Origin: Sphingomonas sinipercae | Lineage (GTDB): Bacteria > Pseudomonadota > Alphaproteobacteria > Sphingomonadales > Sphingomonadaceae | Assembly: GCF_011302055.1 (NCBI RefSeq) | Contig: NZ_CP049871.1 | Span: 2,004,501 to 2,068,500, forward strand | Direction of reading: 5' to 3' | DNA: 64,000 bases | Shown: positions 59,175 through 64,000 of the stretch, piece by piece | How the letters are laid out: each line of letters opens with the position of its first letter | Position numbering within the stretch: the first letter of the stretch is position 1 | The notes under the pieces: generated by a model | Databases searched by the model: none | Told to the model about the DNA's origin: nothing | What the model saw: only the letters and a program-made list of their open reading frames with translations | Made by a program: the position numbers and the translations under genes

Positions 59175-60833
59175 ATGAGCCTGCTGACCGGATTGCGCGC
59201 ACGATCGCGCTTCGCCTTCGTCCTGCCGATTGCGGCGACCCTGCTTGGCGCTGCGCCGCCCGCGCAAAGCGTCGGCGACCCCGCCGCTGCGCAGCGCATT
59301 CGCGCCGATGTCGAGTTCCTGGCCAGCGACTTGCTTGAAGGCCGCGACACCGGATCGCGCGGCTACGACATTGCGGCGGCCTATGTCGCCACGCAGTTCC
59401 GCGCCGTCGGCCTGAAACCCGCGGGCGAGAACGGTAGCTGGTTGCAGCAGGTGCCCTTCCGCCGGTCCACCCACGTCGGCGTCCCGCAGGCCAGCGTTAC
59501 GCTTGGCGGCAAGTCCGTCGCGCTTCGGCACGGCCCCGACATCGCGGTGCGGCCGAGCCTGGCCCAGCAGCAACGGGCAATCGATGCGCCGCTGGTCTTC
59601 GCCGGCCACGGAGTCAGCGACCGGGCGCTTGGGATCGACGATTATGCCGGGCTCAACGTGCGCGGGAAGATTGTCGTCGTGCTGGAGGGGACGCCCAAGG
59701 GCCTGGACAGCGAAGTCGCTTCCCACGTTGAGTCGACCAAGAACCGCACCGCCGCGAGCAAGGGCGCGATCGGCCTGATAATCATCGCCAACAGCAGCGC
59801 GGCGCCCGCCTATGACATACTGAAATATGTGGGCCGGCCGTTGGTCGACTGGGTCAACCCTGCCGGAAAGACGGTGAGCGACAGCAACGTCCTGTCGCTC
59901 TCGGCAGCGATTTCCCAGAACCTGGCCAAGCGCATCTTCGCCGCCGCGGGCCAGGATTACGCCAAGGTCCGCGCCGCCGGCTTCCGCGCCGGGGCGATGC
60001 GCGGGTTCGACCTTGGCGCGCGCTTCAGCCTGCGCGACCAGGCCAGCTGGCAGAATTTCACAAGCCCGGAAGTCGTCGGCCTGTTGCCCGGGTCGGATCC
60101 CAAGCTGCGCGACGAATATGTGGTGCTGATGGGCCACCTGGACCACCTTGGAATCAACCCCGACGCGAAGCCGGGCGAGGATGCAATCTACAACGGCGCG
60201 CTCGACAATGCCGCGGGTGTTGCGACCATGCTGGAGGCGGCGCGGAGCTTTGCCAACTCGGGCAAGCCGCCGCGCCGGTCGGTGCTGTTCATCGCCAATA
60301 CCGGCGAAGAAAAGGGCCTTCGCGGCGCCGATTACTTCGCCGCCAACCCGACGGTGCCGCGCAACAAGATCGTCGGCGTCGTCGACCTCGACATGCCCGT
60401 CCTGCTATACGACTTCACCGACGTCACCGCCTTCGGTGCGGACCATTCGACGGTTGCGGTCGCGGTGCGCGACGCCGCCCGCTCGATCGGCGTCAAGGTC
60501 GCGCCCGACCCGATGCCCGAGGAGGCGATCTTCACCCGGTCCGACCATTACCGCTTCGTCACCCGCGGCATCCCCGCGATCCTGCTGATGACCGGTTACG
60601 GCAACGGCGGCGAGCGCAAGTGGAAGGACTTCTTCGCCAAGGCCTATCACAAGGTCACCGACGACATGTCGCAGCCGATCCGCTGGGACCAGGGCGCGCG
60701 CTACGCCGATCTGAACTATCGGATCGCGCGGTCGCTGGCCGACGCGGACACCCGGCCGTTGTGGTACGAATCCGACTATTTCGGCGACATGTTCGCGCCC
60801 GGGCAGCCGAAGGCGAGGCGCACCCGCCCCTAG
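59175..60833 (+). CDS. M28-family zinc aminopeptidase, secreted
   Basis: A 552-residue periplasmic or extracellular peptidase. ATG at 59175 follows GGGAGA; another in-frame ATG is at 59163. Signal peptide [20 protein letters not shown] to APPAQS. A PA-domain insert (about residues 125-260) interrupts the M28 fold. Zinc ligands: His in LMGHLDHLG, Asp in [17 protein letters not shown], catalytic Glu-Glu in [14 protein letters not shown], Asp in [10 protein letters not shown] and His in RSDHYRF. Aminopeptidase activity is likely; substrate unknown. Confidence 0.9.
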   Translation: MSLLTGLRARSRFAFVLPIAATLLGAAPPAQSVGDPAAAQRIRADVEFLASDLLEGRDTGSRGYDIAAAYVATQFRAVGLKPAGENGSWLQQVPFRRSTHVGVPQASVTLGGKSVALRHGPDIAVRPSLAQQQRAIDAPLVFAGHGVSDRALGIDDYAGLNVRGKIVVVLEGTPKGLDSEVASHVESTKNRTAASKGAIGLIIIANSSAAPAYDILKYVGRPLVDWVNPAGKTVSDSNVLSLSAAISQNLAKRIFAAAGQDYAKVRAAGFRAGAMRGFDLGARFSLRDQASWQNFTSPEVVGLLPGSDPKLRDEYVVLMGHLDHLGINPDAKPGEDAIYNGALDNAAGVATMLEAARSFANSGKPPRRSVLFIANTGEEKGLRGADYFAANPTVPRNKIVGVVDLDMPVLLYDFTDVTAFGADHSTVAVAVRDAARSIGVKVAPDPMPEEAIFTRSDHYRFVTRGIPAILLMTGYGNGGERKWKDFFAKAYHKVTDDMSQPIRWDQGARYADLNYRIARSLADADTRPLWYESDYFGDMFAPGQPKARRTRP

Positions 60834-60841
60834 GTTGGGCC

Positions 60842-61258
60842 TTAAGCGAGCGTGACCTTGTCGAGATCGTCATTGCGGACGAGCACCTTGATCTGGTCCC
60901 CGGCCTTGATCTCGTAGAACTCGTCGTCGCCGCCGGTGAACTTGAGCTGCGCGGTGTGTGCCTCGCCGTCCTGCGGTGCGATATATTGCAGGTGGACGGT
61001 GGCCTTGCCGGAAACCCGCTTGCTGCGTTCTTCGCGGACCTTGCCCCACTCGCCGGTGGAATTGCACGAATCCGTGACCCCGCGCATCGTCTTCTTGCCG
61101 TTTTCGTCGGTGGTCGTTTCCGTGAAGTTGCAAGTGCGGTCGATCATCACGACTGAGGCGGTCGCCGGCTTGTAATTGGCCGACCGGCTGGCGGCGCCAT
61201 AGCCGCCGATCGCTGCAACACCCACGAATGCGAATACCATGCCACGCAAAGAGCTCAC
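60842..61258 (-). CDS. membrane-anchored periplasmic protein of unknown function
   Basis: A 138-residue product from GTG at 61258 (GGGGGAC upstream); an ATG lies 18 bases further on. An N-terminal hydrophobic segment (GMVFAFVGVAAIGGYGAASR) acts as signal or anchor. The mature part is hydrophilic, with two Cys (DRTCNFTE, TDSCNSTG), a charged loop (TTTDENGKKTMRGV) and a C-terminal beta-rich domain. No family recognised. Convergent with the M28 gene, separated by 8 bases. Confidence 0.72.
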   Translation of the reverse strand: MSSLRGMVFAFVGVAAIGGYGAASRSANYKPATASVVMIDRTCNFTETTTDENGKKTMRGVTDSCNSTGEWGKVREERSKRVSGKATVHLQYIAPQDGEAHTAQLKFTGGDDEFYEIKAGDQIKVLVRNDDLDKVTLA

Positions 61259-61366
61259 GCGCCGTCCCCCTCGATTGCGACGTGGAGCCTAAGGCGGCAG
61301 CGGTTACAAAAATCCAAACGCGGCAGCTTTCAGCGTTTTTTTACCGTCGCTCGGTAATTTGGCGCG

Positions 61367-61915
61367 ATGGGCCGTAGCTATCTTGTCATCATCGTCCTGA
61401 TGGGCGTGTTCAGCGCAGTCGTGAGCGGCATCAACCCGCCATCGTCCTCGGCGTCGAAGACCTTTGAGAAAAGGCTTTCCGATGACGGCGGCAGCGGATC
61501 CGGCGAATCGTCCGATTCGAGCAGCAGCAGCGGCGGGAGCAGCTGGTCGAACGACGGCAGCATTGAGCTGCTCCGCAATAGCGATGGGCATTTCTACGCC
61601 GACGTGCAGATCAACGGAGCGACGGTCCACGCCCTGGTTGATACCGGGGCAAGCAGCATTGCCTTGTCGCGCGACGATGCGCGCTCGGCCGGGGTCGGCA
61701 CCTCGATCGGGATGCCCGAAGTCGTCGGCGAAGGCGCCAACGGCGCGGTCCGGGGCGAATATGTGACCCTCGATTCGGTGAGCCTTGGCAACAAGCGGGT
61801 CGAGCGGATCGACGCGATCGTCCTCGATTCGGGCAACATGACCCTGCTTGGCCAAAGCTTCCTCAGCCGCTTCGCCAAAGTCGAGATCGAAGGCGACCGC
61901 ATGGTGCTACGCTAA
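61367..61915 (+). CDS. retropepsin-like aspartic protease (TIGR02281 type)
   Basis: A 182-residue protein with an N-terminal membrane anchor (YLVIIVLMGVFSAVVSG), a Ser/Gly-rich spacer (about residues 25-62; GGSGSGESSDSSSSSGGSSW) and a single retropepsin domain (about 65-180) with the catalytic D-T-G in ALVDTGASSIAL and the hydrophobic-Gly loop LLGQSFLSRF. One-domain proteases of this type act as homodimers. The family is common in alphaproteobacteria and faces the periplasm; its substrate is unknown. A terminator-like hairpin overlaps the stop. Confidence 0.88.
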   Translation: MGRSYLVIIVLMGVFSAVVSGINPPSSSASKTFEKRLSDDGGSGSGESSDSSSSSGGSSWSNDGSIELLRNSDGHFYADVQINGATVHALVDTGASSIALSRDDARSAGVGTSIGMPEVVGEGANGAVRGEYVTLDSVSLGNKRVERIDAIVLDSGNMTLLGQSFLSRFAKVEIEGDRMVLR

Positions 61916-61969
61916 ACCGCGGCCGACCTTGACTTCGCCGGCTGCTCACCATACCTGAGCCGCGGTTTT
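61914..61969 (+). terminator. terminator-like hairpin after the retropepsin gene
   Basis: AAACCGCGGC (61914-61923) is the exact reverse complement of GCCGCGGTTT (61959-61968), and a T follows. The stem overlaps the TAA and the loop of 35 bases contains a smaller GCCGGC self-complement. Strong GC-rich stem and the TTTT end suit an intrinsic terminator, although the loop is long. Confidence 0.5.
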
Positions 61970-62015
61970 CGAACCCCCCACAATTTGAACCAAGAGAACG
62001 AGCAGGCGCCCGGCC

Positions 62016-62141
62016 ATGAAGATTCGCAATAGCTTGAAGTCCCTCAAGGACCGCCACCGGGATTGCCGGGTCATCCGCCGTCGTGGGCGTACCTACGTCA
62101 TCAACAAGACGAACCGCCGCTTCAAGGCGCGCCAGGGCTAG
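62016..62141 (+). CDS. rpmJ: 50S ribosomal protein L36
   Basis: A 41-residue basic protein: [20 protein letters not shown], then [20 protein letters not shown] and a final G, ending with TAG at 62139-62141. This is the alphaproteobacterial form of L36. It keeps only one Cys (in HRDCRVIRR) and lacks the full Cys-Cys-Cys-His zinc site of the other L36 type, so it is the zinc-independent kind. It stands alone between the retropepsin and a small secreted protein gene. Confidence 0.93.
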   Translation: MKIRNSLKSLKDRHRDCRVIRRRGRTYVINKTNRRFKARQG

Positions 62142-62183
62142 TAGGGCGGAGCTTCAGGCTCCCACTACCGGCTAACCCACTCG

Positions 62184-62206
62184 CGCCCTTACAAAATCGG
62201 GCGTTT
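62184..62206 (+). terminator. possible weak terminator after rpmJ
   Basis: CGCCC (62184-62188) and GGGCG (62199-62203) form a 5-bp stem with a 10-base A-rich loop, followed by TTT. It lies 43 bases after the rpmJ stop and before the next gene. The stem is short and the T-run brief, so termination would be inefficient. Confidence 0.35.
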
Positions 62207-62305
62207 CAGCCTATATATCACTCGCCTGACCGGTCTACGCCGGCAGCATCCTTCACGTCCGGTTCACTGGCCCGGGCGTAGAAAGGCATCGTGAGGAGTG
62301 GTGTA

Positions 62306-62578
62306 ATGAAGTCGGTTCGCAATGCTGTAGCGGTGATGATGGTCGGGGCCTTCGGCTTTGCCACGCTCGCGTCGGCCGAGCCTGCTGCCTCCGAGCGCAA
62401 GCAAGGCACCCCAAGTAGCTGGAAATATGAGCTGAACGGCAAGAATCGCGTGCCCAAGGGCAGCCGCGTGACCAACCCGGACGGCAGCTGGCGCGAGGAA
62501 ATCCGCGACCGCAACAATTGCGTGACGGTCAAGGAAAAGACCGCCGCTGGCGAGTATAAAGAGACCCGCCACTGCTAA
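62306..62578 (+). CDS. small secreted protein of unknown function
   Basis: A 90-residue product from ATG at 62306 (GAGGAG upstream at 62293-62298). Signal peptide MKSVRNAVAVMMVGAFGFAT with cleavage near LASAE. The mature part is hydrophilic: SSWKYELNGKNRVPKGSRVT, NPDGSWREEIRDRNNCVTVK, ending in KETRHC, with two Cys that could pair. No family recognised. Monocistronic, with a stop close to that of the convergent lipoprotein gene. Confidence 0.72.
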   Translation: MKSVRNAVAVMMVGAFGFATLASAEPAASERKQGTPSSWKYELNGKNRVPKGSRVTNPDGSWREEIRDRNNCVTVKEKTAAGEYKETRHC

Positions 62579-62585
62579 GCCTGGC

Positions 62586-62981
62586 CTAGCCGGCCGGAGC
62601 CGCGGCGGGCGTTTCCACAATCTTGCATTCGGGTAGGCCGAACTTGGCCACGTCGCCGCAATCGCGGACCTGCGCGCTGCCGTCGGGGCCGACGAAGATC
62701 GCCCAGTCGTTGGCCCGGTCGCCCGAGCAATTCGCCGTCCACATGTCGAGATTCTTGTACTGGCCGACGAAGCCCGCCTTTTCGACTCGCCGGCAGACGT
62801 AGCCGCCGTCCTGGATCGCCCGCTTCAGCGCGATCGCGAGGTTGGCGGGATTGAGCGCGCGCAAGGCATCCTGCTCCGCGCTCCGGACGCTGATCGATTG
62901 CTTGGGCTGTTCCTGCGGCGCGGACGGGCCGCAAGCAGTCAGCAACAGGATCGGAATCAGCGCAGCGCCCAATTTGTTCAT
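62586..62981 (-). CDS. small lipoprotein of unknown function
   Basis: A 131-residue product from ATG at 62981. The N-terminus has a lipobox (PILLLTACGPSAP), so it is a lipoprotein. The mature domain has several Cys (VCRRVE, ANCSGD, RDCGD, PECKIV) and short beta segments (DWAIFVGPDGSAQVRDCGDV), suggesting a small disulfide-bonded fold. A Pro/Ala tail ends it. Function unknown. Same strand as purT, which lies 49 bases upstream in transcription. Confidence 0.75.
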   Translation of the reverse strand: MNKLGAALIPILLLTACGPSAPQEQPKQSISVRSAEQDALRALNPANLAIALKRAIQDGGYVCRRVEKAGFVGQYKNLDMWTANCSGDRANDWAIFVGPDGSAQVRDCGDVAKFGLPECKIVETPAAAPAG

Positions 62982-63030
62982 TGCAAGTCTCCTGCCGGAT
63001 GGAACGCGCCGGCAACCCGGTTGCTCCTGA

Positions 63031-64000
63031 TCATCCATCATAGCAGATTCGGACCTTGGCCGCCGCCGCTTTCGCAAGCTCGACCGCATCAGCAGCGGTG
63101 GACGCGCGGGCAAGGGCGACGCCCATGCGACGGCGGGGGAGAGTCGCGGGCTTGGCGAACAGGCGCAGTTCGACCGGCGCTTCGCCCGACCCGTGCGCAA
63201 GCGCGTCGGCCACGCCGTCGAACGCAAAGCGTTCGCTTTCGCGATCGGCGAGAATGACCGCCGAGGCGGATGGGCCGGCCAATTCGATCGCCGGGATCGG
63301 CAGGCCGAGGACCGCGCGCAAGTGCAGTTCAAACTCGTTCGGCGATTGCGAGATCAGCGTCACCATCCCGGTGTCGTGCGGCCTCGGGCTCAATTCCGAG
63401 AAAATCGCTTCGTCGCCGCGGATGAAGAATTCGACCCCGAAGATGCCGTTGCCGCCAAGCGCCTGGACCACCTTTCCGGCCTGCTCCTGCGCCGACGCCA
63501 GCGCCAATGCCGACAGGGCGGCGGGCTGCCAGCTTTCGCGATAGTCGCCATGTTCCTGCCGGTGGCCGATGGGCGCGCAGAACAGCACGCCGGCCTTCGT
63601 CGCCACGGTCAGCAAGGTGATCTCGCTGTCGAAGCGGATGAACTCCTCGACGATCACGCGCGGCCGGTCGCCGCGCATGTTCGCCACCGCATAGTCCCAC
63701 GCCTGCCCGAGCTCGGCGACGGTGGCGGCGGTGCTCTGCCCCTTGCCCGAGCTCGACATGACCGGCTTCACTACGCACGGCAGGCCGACGGCGTCCGCCG
63801 CGGCAATGGCTTCGTCGCGCGATTCGGCGAAGCGGTAGCGCGAGGTGCGCAGGCCCAATTGCTGGACCGCGAAGTCGCGGATGCCGTCGCGGTTCATGGT
63901 CAGCTGCACCGCGCGCGCCGAGGGCGCCACATGCCAACCTTCATTCTCCAGCTCGGCCAGGGCGGCGGTGTCGATTGCCTCGATTTCCGGCACGATGACG
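63031..64000 (-). CDS. purT: formate-dependent phosphoribosylglycinamide formyltransferase, 5' part beyond the window
   Basis: An ATP-grasp purine enzyme that makes formyl-GAR from GAR, ATP and formate. 323 residues of the C-terminal part are present; about 70 N-terminal residues lie past the window end (the frame is open through 64000). It matches PurT along its length as remembered: [100 protein letters not shown] and [17 protein letters not shown]. It also ends in a typical [11 protein letters not shown]. Together with purE/purK it gives three purine genes within 9 kb, though not in one operon. Confidence 0.95.
   Translation of the reverse strand, partial: VIVPEIEAIDTAALAELENEGWHVAPSARAVQLTMNRDGIRDFAVQQLGLRTSRYRFAESRDEAIAAADAVGLPCVVKPVMSSSGKGQSTAATVAELGQAWDYAVANMRGDRPRVIVEEFIRFDSEITLLTVATKAGVLFCAPIGHRQEHGDYRESWQPAALSALALASAQEQAGKVVQALGGNGIFGVEFFIRGDEAIFSELSPRPHDTGMVTLISQSPNEFELHLRAVLGLPIPAIELAGPSASAVILADRESERFAFDGVADALAHGSGEAPVELRLFAKPATLPRRRMGVALARASTAADAVELAKAAAAKVRICYDG

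Overview
The window is GC-rich, densely packed chromosomal DNA from an alphaproteobacterium, most likely a member of the Sphingomonadaceae (Sphingomonas/Sphingomicrobium-like). The reasons are the family-level look of the proteins (FzlA-type GST protein, HWE histidine kinase, alphaproteobacterial L36, GIN-domain and MipA proteins, many small secreted 'sphingomonad' hypotheticals), the 4-base stop/start overlaps, frequent GTG/TTG starts, and the gene orders nadD-rsfS-rlmH-envC-ctpA and purE-purK. This assignment is inferred from remembered families, not from a search. There are no rRNA genes, insertion sequences, phage genes or CRISPR arrays; one tRNA-Leu(CAG) is present.

Layout. 0-8 kb: end of a SpoU-type rRNA methyltransferase, an AlkA-like DNA glycosylase, a membrane-anchored proline-rich protein, a pirin, an HWE kinase/response-regulator pair, tRNA-Leu, an NDUFA9-like oxidoreductase and UppP. 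8-21 kb: core metabolism and envelope genes (fzlA, ubiG, lysC, a nitronate monooxygenase-like enzyme, MipA/OmpV porin, ptsP, rodZ-like, cpoB, tilS, a winged-helix/membrane regulator, ftsH). 21-29.5 kb: two tandem DUF3667 proteins, nadD-rsfS-[class A beta-lactamase-fold protein]-rlmH-envC-ctpA-dsbB-coq7. 29.5-36.4 kb: an accessory stretch of small secreted or membrane proteins of unknown role, DUF2059-like and DUF2200 proteins and an alpha/beta hydrolase. 36.4-38.4 kb: a visibly AT-richer islet with a GIY-YIG protein convergent with a SIR2-like protein. 38.4-47.7 kb: the class I ribonucleotide reductase locus, split into nrdB (end of a run of seven small membrane/lipoprotein genes) and nrdA, with a four-gene archaic (Csu-type) chaperone-usher fimbria between them. 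48-64 kb: HTH regulator and serine hydrolase, L,D-transpeptidase, M16, M14 and M28 peptidases, GIN protein, purK/purE, GGDEF cyclase, gpmA, a retropepsin-like protease, rpmJ and purT (cut by the window end).

Most notable points. (1) Both halves of the nrd locus carry a pair of sites resembling the 16-bp NrdR box with the 31-32 bp repeat distance expected for NrdR. This suggests that nrdB is transcribed from about 41.4 kb together with six to seven small membrane genes. (2) The SIR2-like gene starts 3 bases after the nrdB stop, its likely ribosome binding site lying over the nrdB stop codon, so a putative NAD-acting effector appears to be translationally coupled to ribonucleotide reductase. 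(3) A BlaI/MecI-type palindrome stands in front of the GIN-domain gene although no blaI is present. (4) A class A beta-lactamase-fold protein lacking the deacylating Glu sits inside the rsfS-rlmH cluster. (5) A winged-helix DNA-binding domain is fused to a long polytopic membrane domain.
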